In this document: positions 1-13,146 of the stretch, one piece after another
How the letters are laid out: every line of letters begins with the position of its first letter
Numbering within the stretch: the stretch's first letter is position 1
Notes under the pieces: generated by a model
Told to the model about the DNA's origin: nothing
The model's input: the letters and a program-made list of their open reading frames with translations, nothing else
Databases searched by the model: none
Program-made: the position numbers and the translations under genes
NCBI RefSeq assembly: GCF_037975245.1
Contig: NC_092573.1
Location: 3,040,501 to 3,104,500, forward strand
DNA: 64,000 nt
DNA from: Apostichopus japonicus
Lineage: Eukaryota; Echinodermata; Holothuroidea; Aspidochirotida; Stichopodidae
Direction: 5' to 3'

Positions 1-1532
1 TAATGAATTTCTTTGACAAACTGGGAGCAGAAGAATGTTTTATCTCTTCATGTAATTAAAGTATGCTCCTACTGTTGTGTATTATTGGAAGGTGTAGATT
101 GCTAGTATGTAGCCCAGTGAAGATGATTGTTTAAAAAAAAATGTTTCCCTCCCCGTCTCTTCAGGTGCTCAAAGCATTAGATGAAAAATGTACTTTTCAA
201 GCATTGAGTACGTACAGGATGTATATTAAATGCTTCCTTTGACCCGGAATGATCCATTCCTGCAGGTAGTTTATCAAATTTCATAACAAGAGTACACACA
301 TGCTATAAATAGACTCCAAAGATTTATGCAAATGAGACCTTTATGCCATAAGCTGTTGATTTGCAATTGATTAATACAAAGTTAAACAGCTTTGGGATGA
401 TAATAGTTTGTGTGGCTCAAAGCCAATGTTAATCAATATTGGGATAAGTGATCTCTGTTATTTATAGCTAAATGGCAAAAGAAAAATGCTCAAACTATGC
501 TATGCAACTCCAGAAAATCAATTTGTTCACAGACCCTTGAGTGGTTTCAGTGTTTTATGATGAAAAAATAAAATTAAAAATCATTTTGAAATGACGATGG
601 CAACTCAAGTGTAGTATACCCTGAGATTTGTATTTTCTGATGACATTCTATCAGCATTTAGACTCTGTTGGACCTAATCTAACTTTATGGAATAGAAAAG
701 TCGTATGGGGGAAGGGAGGGGGGGGGGGGGATGTGAAGTAACTCTGCCAAACCTCCAAAATTTAGAATATATTGCCAGTTGCTGATAGACGTTCCCAAAG
801 GTCCATACCTCTGGCAGCATTTTGAGTTAGAATTCTTAATCTCTGCCTGCCACAGATACTAATTGCCATAGAATAGAAAAAAAAGTCTTGCTTACATTCG
901 TGGGAGAAGTTGGCAGGCATCGGATATCTTCACATCCACGAAGGTGAAGAACTAGCGTTCTTATAGATTCCCATTTGCATTTTTCACCTACCAGCGTTAG
1001 CTGCTGCCTTCATTTTCTTGTACTAGAGGAGACTGAAGTTGTTTACAGCTCTTTCTTACTTGCTCTCTTGCCCTCTGAATCAGTCACCTAGCTAGAACTG
1101 GTGACCTTTGGATTGTCTCTGCCAGTGGAATTCCTGTGAGAGTTTTAATTCTGGGATATTAGGTTGCCAACTATTACACAAATTGCCTGGGTGTGCTTCT
1201 CTTGCTTTTAATAGCTTCTGGAAGTTCACAGCCAGTTTAAGTTTCATGCTTTCTCTCTACATGAATGTTGTGAACACCCGGGGGGGGGGGGGGTCAGGGT
1301 AGGAGTTTTAGTCATCCCGGCTGACTTCACCCTCCCCCCTGGTTTAATTAGAGAAGGCAGACCCCTACATTTGATAAACTATGAGTTAATCCATCAGGAA
1401 GCTGACAGTATTTGGGAGGAAAAGTTGACCGACCCATCTGTGATGATGGTGATGTGAAGGTTGCTTTTTGTGCAGCAATGTCAGTGTTTACTGCCAGTGT
1501 ACTTTTTACTTAGTAAATGATTTACTTAGCTC

Positions 1533-1585
1533 CTTCCTCTCTTGCCTGTCTCCATTCAACACACGTATCTCATCTGCCTTACAGG
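1533..1585 (+). repeat. DIRS terminal-repeat-like fragment (weak)
   Basis: TTCCTCTCTTGCCTGTCTCC here is nearly identical to a block at 10718-10737, and it resembles the outer end of the DIRS element at 43121-43140. An upstream run, TTTACTT, also resembles the left end of that element. Only the first ~45 bases look related, and the second conserved block of the family (TTTTARCACTG) is missing. It could be a decayed terminal fragment or a shared pyrimidine-rich motif by chance. Confidence 0.35.
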
Positions 1586-3159
1586 ATAAATGAAACAGGT
1601 CACCGATAAATACCGATAAGTTAAAACCCAGGGATTGGTGTATGGGTTTTCCCCTTCTTCCACCTCTTGGGCAAATATTGATCTATTTCAATCGATGATA
1701 AATTGAAAACCATATTTTATTGATCTCACAACACATCTTTTGTGTTGTAAAGTTCTTTAGCGTATAATGAGGAACTTTTCTGTTATGTTGGAGATTACAA
1801 AGATGGTTAACCTTGCAACTGTTTGACATCCTGTAAGTTACGTGTTGTACACTGTTTGGGTTTGTTTTTGGGTTTAAATCTTGAAATAGGATCAGGACTC
1901 TCAGGAGAGGGCAGCTTGGGTCAGAATCCCAGGTGCCAAATGACATTTTTTTCTCTTTTCTCTTGAGGTGGGAGTTGGGAAGGGGGGGGGAGGAGGAAGT
2001 TGAAAATTGGGAGGGGGATAAGGAAAATTTTGATGAATGGGCCTTAATCCAAAAAGAGAAACCCTATATGACCAAAGAGTGCTTTTACTCCCTAGTTAAT
2101 ATAGCTAAATCATTAAACACTGCAAACTTCATCTGGGCTAATTTCCTCTTGGATCAGCTGCCCTCTCATGTGAAAAGCTGGTAGAACCATCCATGCACCC
2201 AACCTCACAAACTGTCAATAACCTGTTTCCTCTTTACAGTTGGTATAAGGTTCTTCCTAGACATTAAACATAAACCATTGTCATTGTCTCATTGACATCC
2301 TTTTGATTGTGTTATTTACCTAAATGTGGAACAGAAAGCATTGGGTCTCAGTTCATTACCATTAAAACCTCACACAGAACAGTAGGTGCTCCATATCCAA
2401 AGATGCAGTTCTATGATTATTTCACATGACATTCAGAGTGAAAGATCTTAGCAAAGTTGATTTAATTTATACTTCCATGAAAAGAACACTACTGTAAACA
2501 CAGCTCTCTTATTCTGCTGTAAGGTTTTGAACATGCTTGTCACATTACAGGTCACCCTAAACATATCATGTTGAATCTGAGGTGGCCATAAATTCTCAAA
2601 AATTTCATGGAAAATGTGATCAACCGGTTAGCGGTTGTTGTAATGTCATAAAACACTCCAGGGGAGATACTAAGAATAATATGGAGAATTACAAAAGGTA
2701 GAATGCTTATAAATGCTAGCAGTGCAAAACAACGTTGACATAACAATTTTTATCCTGTACAGCTCTCAACCCTTTATTGGTTATACCAATTGTTCGTGAA
2801 CATCTTGCAGTGGAGAGTATTTTACCAAGAGGCTTTAATGATACAGAATTTATGGTTTGGACTTTTTCATATGACAGTAAAAACAAACAAACAACCAACA
2901 AAGAAGACATGTGTGAGGTTTAAGTCAACATGGCAGTCTCACAAGTGTCCCTGTCTCATTCATTCCTCAAGAATGCAGGTAGAGATCTGTTAATATACAG
3001 TATCTGGCATCGTTATGCTCTCATAACTGTGTGAAATATATTGCTGACAATAATAACTTCTTGTTCAAGGTCAGTTAGTATGTATATAATGGAGGACAAA
3101 CCCCCCAGAAAAGTTTTGGAAGCAGCCCACCTATGGCCTCATCTAACTGCGCTCGCTCC

Positions 3160-3257
3160 TCACCCCTCCTGCCCTCTTCCCCCTCCTCCTGCCCTCTTCC
3201 CTCCTCCTATCCTCACCCCTCCTGCCCTCTTCCCCTTCCTCCTGTCCTCTCTCCCCT
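3160..3257. repeat. Polypyrimidine tandem repeat (CCTCCTGCCCTCTTCC-like)
   Basis: A C/T-rich block repeats a ~16-30 base motif around CCTCCTGCCCTCTTCC about four times. All + strand frames across it are proline/leucine/serine-rich low complexity, so the two overlapping open frames here are not evidence of a gene. Confidence 0.7.
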
Positions 3258-4639
3258 GCTAGTAGCTCAACTGACTATTAGCATGTCGGTATATGACACA
3301 GTATACTACACAATATTAGTATTTGAACTCTAGCTGGTATCATGATGTGTAAATGTATGATCTAACAATCCAAATTTGGCAGTAATAGTTGTCCTTCTCT
3401 CAAGTGGTCTGCTTAAAAAGAAGTTGACTGTAATATATCACCAGTGATTGGTCAAAGGTCATGGTATTATTTTGATCAGATCCTTCTGTCTCTATAAAAG
3501 AAAAAAAAAGAGAAAAAAAAATGGGGATGAGAAACTGATTTACTCTTCCATGCTCTGTTTGATGGTGCCGCAGACCTACACTATAGGCTATAAACTTAAA
3601 GGTGAACCTTGCCCTTTAGTTCTTGGCTCGGCTTCTAATAGGACCACACTTGCTGCAGTAGTGGTTGTTGCTGCTACATTTTTTCTAGGATTTCTTGTTA
3701 AGACTGACAGGGACATGGCGCTAGTTATCAACATTAGGGAAGTATTTATACCACTCCTGGTTTTATCAAACTACCTGGTTCAACCTCCCTGGTTGGCAAT
3801 GGAGGAACACAATAATATCAAACATGATGATAATGTTTTATGTTGATATAAGGGAAAAGCCACAAAATGTTATTTGAGGAAAGCCATTGATGTTATTTTA
3901 AGGAGGAAACTGTTTAAAGCGGTATGATTAGCTAAGCATGTACTTATCGTAATTGTTCTTCGCAAACCACTAGAAAACAGCGGTGGTGTGTGAATTTTTG
4001 CATGTAGGAGGGGATGGGGTAGAATGGTGGAGGTGGGGGGGTGTACAAATTTGTGATACAGTTACCCTTGCTGATAGCATAACATCAGGACTTCTCAACC
4101 AATTCAATAAAGTGGATCAGGGAGTAATTAGTTTTACCGATATGTCAATTGCGGTTTGTGGTTTTGTCAGTTCAACTGGCAAATCCAATATTCAAGCAGA
4201 ATGGAACGCTGGTTGCAGGATTTCTTATTGATTTCACTCATCTTTAGTCCTTTAAATAGAGTTAGAAGCTAATCGTCCAAATCAGTGTCCTGCTTTAAAG
4301 CAAATTATGAGAAGTTTATTGCTGTTTTGGTGAATTCTAAACATTGTAGCATCCAAAGCCAGCCAGACATCTGTTTCAAAATAAACAGATTTCTTTTAAA
4401 ATGTCTTAAAACACTAATTTACACAAAATAAAAGAAAAAAAGAAAAGAAAAAAAGAATCATGGCTAAGATGTCATAGCATGAAGTTAAAATGCTTGAAAT
4501 GCACCTACATATCCCTACTTAAAAGTTGCATTCCATGAAGTAGCTCAGTGTATAGATGTATATGATTCACCTTGTAGAACTGAGTATTGAGTATTGCAAA
4601 CCATATGTAACACTATTTAACTGTTTTACTGTTACATTT

Positions 4640-5560
4640 CGAGGGTCTCAAGAAGGCTAACCAGGGTCTTGAAGAAACATTGAATGAATGCTTACTAGGG
4701 TCTTGAAGAAGCAATGGATGAATGCTTGGAAGGGTCTTGAAGAAGCAATAAATGAATGCTTAGTAGGATCTTGAAGAAGCAATGAATGAATGCTTGGTCT
4801 TGAAGAAGCAATGAATGAATGCTTGCTAGGGTCTTGAAGAAACAATGAATGAATGCTTAGTAGGATCTTGAAGAAGCAATGGATGAATGCTTGGAAGGAT
4901 CTTGAAGAAGCAATGAATGAATGCTTGGAAGGGTCTTGAAGAAGCAATGAATGAATGCTTAGTAGGGTATTGAAGAAGCAATTAATGCCTGCCTATTATT
5001 GGCCTTGAAGAAGCAATGAATGAATGCTTGCTATAGTCTGGAAGAAGCAATGAATGAATGCTTGGAAGGGTCTTGAAGAAGCAATGAATGAATGCTTAAT
5101 AGGGTCTTGAAGAAACAATGAATGAATGCTTAGTAGGATCTTGAAGAAGCAATGGATGAATACTTGGAAGGATCTTGAAGAAGCAATGAATGAATGCTTG
5201 GAAGGGTCTTGAAGAAGCAATGAATGAATGCTTAGTAGGTTATTGAAGAAGCAATTAATGCCTGCCTATTAGGGCCTTGTAGAAGCAATGAATGAATGCT
5301 TGCTATGGTCTGGAAGAAGCAATGAATGAATGTTTAATAGGGTCTTGAAGAAACAATGAATGAATGCTTAGTAGGATCTTGAAGAAGCAATGGATGAATA
5401 CTTGGAAGGATCTTGAAGAAGCAATGAATGAATGCTTGGAAGGGTCTTGAAGAAGCAATGAATGAATGCTTAGTAGGGTATTGAAGAAGCAATTAATGCC
5501 TGCCTATTAGGGCCTTGAAGAAGCAATGAATGAATGCTTGCTATGGTCTCGAAGAAAACA
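4640..5560. repeat. 34-bp minisatellite, array A (TCTTGAAGAAGCAATGAATG type)
   Basis: About 27 tandem copies of a ~34-base unit run head to tail. Each has the core TCTTGAAGAAGCAATGAATG followed by AATGCTTRSTAGG. A variant unit containing GCCTGCCTATT recurs at about 4987, 5260 and 5498, so blocks of eight and then seven units have themselves been duplicated (spacings 273 and 238, differing by one unit). The minus strand is free of stops in several frames, giving repetitive peptides of the LLQDPSKHSFIASSR kind. Because 34 is not a multiple of three, each unit is read in a new frame, which argues against real coding. Confidence 0.93.
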
Positions 5561-5950
5561 CTGGAAGAACATTATGTAGTCAGTTCAATTCAACTCCGTT
5601 CCTTTATTCCAGTATTCTGTTTGCTAGGCTCTCCAAGAACAGATGAAGTAAGGCTCAATAGGGTCTTTAGGAAGCAATGCATGAATGCTTACTACAGTCA
5701 GGGAGCTGCTACTCTAACAAGTTGCAGCTCCCTGCTATAATTTCCAAGAAGCAAGGAATAAATGCTTTCTAGTGTCTCAATAGAATGTTTCCCAGGGTAT
5801 TGAAGAAGCAAAGTAGGAAAATAGGGTGTCAAAAAGGCAATGCAGGAATAATGACTAGGTTGTCAGAGAGGCAAAGTGGGAACACTTTCTACTAGGGTGT
5901 CAGAAAGTCAATGAAGGAACACATACTAGGGTGTCAAAAAGGCAAAGCAG
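5561..5950. repeat. Diverged bridge between the two minisatellite halves
   Basis: Units remain recognisable but are degenerate. They gradually change from the GAAGAAGCAATG form (array A) to the GTCAAAAAGGCAATGC form (array B). About 100 bases near 5555-5640 do not fit the unit well and may be a small insertion. The bridge is the evidence that arrays A and B are one family. Confidence 0.75.
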
Positions 5951-7330
5951 GAACACTTACGAGGGTGTAAAAAAAGCCGGAACACTTACGAGGATGTCAA
6001 AAAGGCAAAGCAGTAACACTTACGAGGGTGTTAAAAAAAGCAGGAACACTTACGAGGATGTCAAAGAGGCAGAGCAGGAACACTTAAGAGGGTGTAAAAA
6101 AAGCAGGAACACTTACGAGGATGTCAAAGAGGCAAAGCATGAACACTGACTAGGGTGTCAATAAGGTAAGCAGGCACACTTCCTAATGTGTCAAAATGGC
6201 AATGAAGGATTATTACTAGGATGTCAAAAAAGCAAAGCAGGAACACTTACTAGGGTGTCAAAGAGGCAAAGCAGTAACACTTACAAGGGTGTAAGAAAAA
6301 GCAGGAACACTTACGAGGATGTCAAAGAGGCAAAGCAGGAACACTTAAGAGGGTGTAAAAAAAGCAGGAACACTTACGAGGATGTCAAAGAGGCAAAGCA
6401 TGAACACTGACTAGGGTGTCAATACGGTAAGCAGGCACACTTCCTAGGGTGTCAAAATGGCAATGAAGGATTATTACTAGGATGTCAAAAAGGCAAAGCA
6501 GGAACACTTACTAGGGTGTCAAAGAGGCAAAGCAGTAACACTTACAAGGGTGTAAGAAAAAGCAGGAACACTTACGAGGATGTCAAAGAGGCAAAGCAGG
6601 AACACTTAAGAGGGTGTAAAAAAAGCAGGAACACTTACGAGGATGTCAAAGAGGCAAAGCATGAACACTGACTAGGGTGTCAATACGGTAAGCAGGCACA
6701 CTTCCTAGGGTGTCAAAATGGCAATGAAGGATTATTACTAGGATGTCAAAAAGGCAAAGCAGGAACACTTACTAGGGTGTCAAAGAGGCAAAGCAGTAAC
6801 ACTTACAAGGGTGTAAGAAAAAGCAGGAACACTTACGAGGATGTCAAAGAGGCAAAGCAGGAACACTTAAGAGGGTGTAAAAAAAGCAGGAACACTTACG
6901 AGGATGTCAAAGAGGCAAAGCATGAACACTGACTAGGGTGTCAATACGGTAAGCAGGCACACTTCCTAGGGTGTCAAAATGGCAATGAAGGATTATTACT
7001 AGGATGTCAAAAAGGCAAAGCAGGAACACTTACTAGGGTGTCAAAGAGGCAAAGCAGTAACACTTACAAGGGTGTAAGAAAAAGCAGGAACACTTACGAG
7101 GATGTCAAAGAGGCAAAGCAGGAACACTTAAGAGGGTGTAAAAAAAGCAGGAACACTTACGAGGATGTCAAAGAGGCAAAGCATGAACACTGACTAGGGT
7201 GTCAATACGGTAAGCAGGCACACTTCCTAGGGTATCAAAATGGCAATGAAGGATTATTACTATGGTATCAAAAAGACAATGAACGAATAATTACTAGGAT
7301 GTCAAAGAGGCAGTGAAAAAACACTTGGTC
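5930..7330. repeat. 34-bp minisatellite, array B, with 261-bp higher-order repeat
   Basis: The unit starts AGGGTGTCAAAGAGGCAAAG and ends ACACTTACT. From about 6207 the landmark GGATTATTACT recurs at 6207, 6468, 6729, 6990 and 7251, exactly 261 bases apart each time. Each 261-base block holds eight subunits of 34, 34, 30, 34, 29, 34, 33 and 33 bases. Blocks are almost identical to each other, while subunits inside a block differ clearly. That shows recent amplification of the eight-unit block. The array decays after about 7251. Confidence 0.95.
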
Positions 7331-10300
7331 TCCAGGAAGCAGTGAAAGAATGTTTACTGGAGATTACATTGAGTACAGATTGTTCTGTTGGACTCATTAC
7401 AATCCCTTTAGCAAAAGACCAGCTGTACGTGTCAGACTTAAATCAAAACAAGGTCTCATTGAATGTTGTTATCAGTGAAGATCTTTACATCCAAAGGAAG
7501 ACATTTTCCCAAGACCTCTGGTAATATAAACCTCCATTCAATTTTCATGACTTTTACTTTTACCATATATCAAGTAGCACAACTGTCAAGTCTAGATGCA
7601 TCGATGATGTCATTTACTTTGCTCACAAAAAGTTGATATTAAATATCGTTACAAAGAATTCAAGGATTGAGGAAATCACATGTAACAACCACCTCTCACA
7701 AGTACATACGATCATGGAGCGGGGGGGGGGGGGGGGGTGGTCAACTGTTTTACAACCTTTTGTGTATAGGCACATTACAGGTGATTACAAATAATAACAA
7801 CTCAAATGCAGTTTAATGTGTCATGGTATGTGTTATGTGTTAAAGTATATGCAGAAGAACCATTTCCATGACTTCAACCTATTCACTCTTACTACGTACC
7901 AGAGCTAAGATCTAGTGACCTAAGGCTACATGCTCAAATTATGAAGTGGGGTTAAATCTTACTGTATAGTCTATCCATGGAAATACTTCCTGGTAATCTA
8001 TCTGATTTTGTGTCTTGGGACATCAGAATTCTTTAATTTGACCACAGTTATAGCAGAAACTTCCCAATTTGCTTGAAGACATGCAGATATATTCCCTTTT
8101 ATCCTGATTCTTGTAAAATTGGTGTCATCTTTTTTTTTTTTAGTTTGTGGTTCATCACAGCTTTTTGTTATGGTTGTCAAAATATTATTTTTCTATATCT
8201 ACAGTATATTACTTCTTGGAAATCTGATTAACCTACCATGGCCTTGATTACCCCCACCAGAGGGTAAATACCCGGAAGGGTTGTGACCTTGATGTGACCA
8301 CCAATAGATTCATCGTCTCCTTCAAGACTAGTAGAATCAACCTTGTTTCTTTGCGTGTCCCCTTAACCTTTTCTGTTTGTAACATTATTCATCGTTTAAC
8401 CTGATGTTGGCCCTCTAGCAATCTTTCCGTGTCGCTCCTTATGTTTTTCATTTTGAGTATGAAAAACTCCCCTTATCTTTTCATTTCCCTTTCAATATGA
8501 CATCAAATCCCACTGATCTGAACAATATGCCCAGAGGCCCTCTTATTAAGCTACAATTTCTCTCTTCTCGTTCGCATCATAACACCATCACCTTGGAGAG
8601 GCCTTTCCTTTAATTTTGTCCGGAGGGCAGGGTAAACGTGTCCAATTGCTCTTTCTGTAAACGATGTTGAAATTTGAGCCTACTCGGACTCCTCACAGTC
8701 ATCGTGGAGGAGGCATGTCGTAACGCAGTCGAGATAAAAAAAAAAAAAATTAAAAAAAGAGAGAGAGAGAGAGAAAAGAAAAAGAACGTAGAAAGAGAAC
8801 AGCAAAATGAGGACGAGAAGACGCATCCACTACCGAAAAAAAAAAACTGGATCGCGGAAGGCCTTCGGGCAGGAAGTGTAGACCAGTCTTGATGGAGATC
8901 AGTGAAGATGGTATCTACCAGGTGTCGAGAAGCTAGAAAATAAAGTGATTATCATTCTACTGTACCACTGATGCATTCCTGGCTGCAGGAAGCTACTATT
9001 GTTCAGTAATTTGATAGAGAGGATGGATGCATCCAGGGTATAGACTGGGTACATCCTGTTTGTGGGGGTCGCCATGTTGGTGCCCTCATGTGAAGACAAA
9101 AACTCATGCCTGGAATCAATCAAGTGAGCACATGGGGTCATGACATCAAAATGGAATGTTGTTTAACTTGTTTGTGGCCTGGAATGTTATGAAGGTACAT
9201 AGATTCATCACTAAGTTTTACTGGCAGATTCTAGGATAGTTAAGATGTGTAAAAGTTGGCTTGGCTTGCATCTTTAAATGCCTATTTGCTTGGTGTAAAG
9301 TGAGTTTTTGTTTCACAATCATGTAAAGGAAAAAGTTGTGACCTTAGTGTCATGCTCAGTTGTTGTATGACTCATCACCAGCAGTAACATATACAGCAGA
9401 GGAAGAAATATCAGTGCCATGCAGTCTTCCCAATACAGTTACATGGGAGGGGGGGGGGATAACTCATACAATAGGGCTTGCTACCCTGAGGTTACTGGCT
9501 CAAATCTTGCTCTAGCCAATAAGGTTCGTTGTTAAGATGTGTAACCTGCACATGTTTCAGCACGTTTCAGTACTTAAATGTTGCTTGCATCAGGAGGCTA
9601 GAATGATAAAACTCAGTATCATATCTTCATGAAACACTGCAAAATTTGAGAAGAGATGGGACTTCTACAAAACTTCCTGTCTTTGTACAGTTTATGAAAG
9701 CTGTTATTCAGTAAGAATGTATTTATGATGCAACTAATGTTCCAGTAAAACTAGGATCTGTCAAAAGTTGCCCAGCATCAAATGGTTGTATGTTTATAAT
9801 TTTAACATTCTGATCACATGGCTGTAAATAATAGCGCAGGGTATCATGTTCCTCTCCGATTCTCTTCATGTGTCAAAATGTAACTTGCCTCTCTAACCAA
9901 TCCTTTTGTTGTTTTCTGATTCTTCCCATTTGAAACTGAAACAGCTATCTGTACAGATCAATTACTTAACTTCCTTTTGACGAAAGGACAGCCTCAAGTT
10001 TGTAACAATCTAATTACAGCCAAATAAATCGTCTGTTAAAAGCATTTTATAAGAAGTTGATTTTGAAAGGCTTAGTTATATTAGGAATTAGGAATAGTCT
10101 GTCAACTGGTACTGTTTTTTTGTTTATATTTGTGTGGATTTTGTATCAATATGGCTGTCTTTGGCTTCTGTAGTAATTTTGTCATCTTCTTGGGAGGCAG
10201 CCAAGAGGAGTAGGTGTTTTTCTGAGAAGATAAATTAGAGCAGGAAATTGCTTTTGAGAGCTGCCTGCTCTTTAGTCTTTATGTCTATAAGCGGTGATCC

Positions 10301-13030
10301 GCGTAATAATGTCTTATTGCAATTTCAGAGGGATTTGACAATAACCTTGTTTACCGTTGGTGTTGAAATTAAACAAACTTGTTAAGTGGTTTCACCTGAA
10401 GGATGTTATGATGCTTTGCAATTAATTAGTCTTTGGCCATTAGCTTTTCTTTATTTTAGGTTTGAAAAACAATGTTGATGTCATGTGTCATTTGTTGGCA
10501 CTGATCTTCTTGCCATAGATATTGGTACAACAAGGAATATATATGCATCCATAACATTTTGGGAGAGTTAGGAATGGTTAAAACTGTATTTTATATACTC
10601 AGGGAATGTTATTTAGTGAAAATAGAGAATCTTTAATCTTCTGTAATCAGTATCTTAGAAACATTGAACATAACATTATGTAGATTTCTACATTTCTAAA
10701 TGGACAATTGACTTTGTTCCTCTCTTACCTGTCTCCCACTCCACATCTGCACTTTCATATCTGCCTAACTACACACTGGAAACATTTTAGCACTGCGCCC
10801 TCCCTCCCTGGGTGACAGGAGACACAGAGATAGCCATTATCATAAACCTATGTGCATGAGATGCTTACAATGGATAACTTCTACATTTCTCCTTACTGAC
10901 ACTTTGACATGAGATCCCCCCCCCCCCCTGCACCGCTTACTACATTTGAACTATGACCTCCCAACCGGATTCAATCTTTAGAAGAGTTATATTCCCCACT
11001 ATAGCATCACCATTTGATCACATGCATTCACTGTCATGGTTGGGATTGATCCTCTTTGCAGATTATTATAATGGTAAAGAAAGGTAGCCATGGATACTAG
11101 CTTTCATGATCAGTTGGTTCACCTAATTATGCAAAATTAGTGTGGAGAACCCTACCAGTATTGTAACCTGGCAATAGTCATAAATGCAATAAGCAGCTCT
11201 TTCTCCCTTCCCCTCCCCTGAATTTCCCCTCCCTTCCATGTCTCATTGCCGTCATGCCCTCACTTCCATTCTTCAATCACCTCCTTTTTCCTCCCCTCCA
11301 TTTCCCTCCCCTCCCTCTACATCTTTCCCATCCCTTCCCTTCCATCCCCTTCAACCTGCGAATGAAGAATGAACTATAATTCATCTCAGATTAGATCTTG
11401 ACCTCATAAGCAACTGGTGAAAATGGTGAAAACTTCACTGACCCTGTTACATTTGATGATGTAGTGGGTAGGGACAAATAAACTAGCACAAAGCCTAAAA
11501 GACCCATGAATGATGATACTAGTAACTTAATGCTTGCAAATTTTACAATCATGTTACTGGACATAGCAAAAAGTTAAGCAGCTCTGTGACTGTGATTGTA
11601 TTGTTAGCATTATGATACTATGCAATGCCACTCTCAAACGAAACTAGAATCTTGATATCTTAGCAACAAAATTTTGAAGTATATGAATGACAAAATTTTG
11701 AGAAACTTGAGACTATTGGGCCTGTAAAGTCACTTCTAGATTTGTTAAAGTCTTCATTCTTCCTTGAATACTGTAAACACTAAGTTCCTAAAGTCACATT
11801 AAATTGAAATGAGGTTTCTCAATATAACCGTTGCGGTTTGTTTCAACATTTGTGAATGACAAAGTTCATTGACGAATGTGGGGGTGTTGTTTCTCCTTCA
11901 GATGGAATGGACGTAGTAAACCCTACTTAGCATGTTTTCTGTGTATGTAGATCTCTTAATGGATGTTTGACTTGTGAGGAGTTGAAAATGTCATTCCTTC
12001 CATTACTGATGGATGTCTTTTATGGCTCCATAAACTTATATATATATACATCGCGACACTTTATGAAAGCGAGGTGAGGATCATGCTCTTACCGTGTGAA
12101 ACAAGTCAATTTTATCTTCAATTAGTCTCTTTACCTGTTCAATCTTTTAATGGACAATTTGATGTTAGCAATTTGTGTTTATCTTGCTCTGAGAGTGTCA
12201 CAAGGACATCCAAACGCATCTCTTCACTGCTCCGCATTATCCTCTCATCCAATACCCCGGCTACGTATAGTCATCTTCAGCGATAGTCACGTTTGCTTGA
12301 GTAATGAAATTTGATCAGATTACTGACGCTTCTTGGTTTGCGAAGCTATTTCGGTTGACGCTTGCCCAGGGTTGGGTTGTTTTCATCTTATTAAAGGAAT
12401 GCAACATTCATTAAAACTCATGTACCCTGGTTTGTATTTTACTAGTCTCTCTACAGACTTTAGCCGAATTGAACCTCTCTCCCTCCCCAGCCAATATGTC
12501 TTGTGAACATTTGTATTTGACCTGAGATGGCTCCATTTCTAATGTACTCATGTTGTTTTTCTACTCTTCAACACTGGATTAGTTTTTGTAACGGATTTGG
12601 TAAATTCAGTCACCTCTATATAACTTTAAGTTCTCTCTTTTCGTTAGCTGTCAGGTTAAGATTTCTTTTAAGCAGAGTTCCTTGTCTAGAGGGAATTGTT
12701 TCAAGCCAGCCAGTAAATTCTATTAGTGCCAGCATTTGGGATAGTAACTTTAATGCACAACACTTGATTAGTTTTATGGGGAAAGCTGTAACCCTAGATG
12801 ATATTAATGTATTAGCCAAGTTGCCGATTCTCACAGTTTCTGATGAAAAAAAATCTTCCGGATCCGGGCACGCAAATATAACACGGAATTAGTGGGCTTC
12901 GTAATAAGTTTCAATAAAAATCAAGTGGATTGACGATAACACATGGTGTGTAAGTGTATACAAATCCTGTAAGAGATCTTAAATTCCTTCGTTTGATTGC
13001 TCATGCTTGTGGAGGGCAAATGTACATGTT
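7331..13030. other. Noncoding stretch
   Basis: No recognisable gene. It contains a G run at 7721-7737, an A-rich then GA-rich tract near 8738-8790, a G run at 9448-9458, a C run at 10918-10928, and a polypyrimidine block near 11200-11350. The frame at 12527-12892 (121 codons) has ordinary composition but no known motif, and its length is within chance expectation. A decayed tRNA-like SINE head may lie near 9465-9530 (GGCTCAAATCTTGC resembles a B box), but I do not call it. Confidence 0.55.
10718..10800 (+). repeat. DIRS terminal-repeat-like fragment
   Basis: TACCTGTCTCC at 10726 is followed 59 bases later by TTTTAGCACTG at 10785. The DIRS left terminus has TACCTGTCTCC at 43130 and TTTTAACACTG at 43190, 60 bases apart. 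The intervening ~48 bases are similar in base content and partly in sequence. I read this as an old relative of the DIRS terminal repeat, either a decayed solo end or part of a non-autonomous relative. No matching partner end is seen nearby. Confidence 0.5.
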
Positions 13031-13034
13031 GATA

Positions 13035-13146
13035 CCGTAAATCATATAGCCTGGCAACTGTATGTGTTTACCCGTTAAACATATAGACTGGAAACTGTAT
13101 GTGATTACACCGTTAATCATATAACCTGGCAACTGTATGTGTTGAG
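13035..13146 (+). repeat. Three-copy short tandem repeat (ATATAGCCTGGCAACTGTATGTG)
   Basis: Three imperfect copies of a ~40-45 base unit containing ATATARMCTGGMAACTGTATG lie head to tail, separated by CCGTTAA-like spacers. The small copy number and high similarity suggest a local duplication. No function is evident. Confidence 0.8.

Larger units (their letters stand above)
1..4620. other. Noncoding AT-rich stretch
   Basis: I see no recognisable gene here. Open frames are short and lack family motifs. The stretch contains G homopolymers near 717-730, 1280-1292 and 1983-1990, A-rich microsatellite-like sequence near 3498-3522 and 4425-4456, and a pyrimidine block at 3160-3257. It is typical of intergenic or intronic animal DNA. 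A short DIRS-terminus-like match at 1533 is listed separately. Confidence 0.6.

Noticed and set aside
4640-7330. CRISPR-like array of ~34-base repeats
   Set aside because: Units are contiguous with no unique spacers, they vary in sequence and fall in higher-order blocks, and the setting is eukaryotic. It is a minisatellite.
9465-9540. SINE with degenerate B box
   Set aside because: Only one weak box and no clear A box or body motif.
12527-12892. 121-codon + strand frame with ordinary composition
   Set aside because: No family motif, splice context or neighbouring exon. Its length is within chance expectation for the window.
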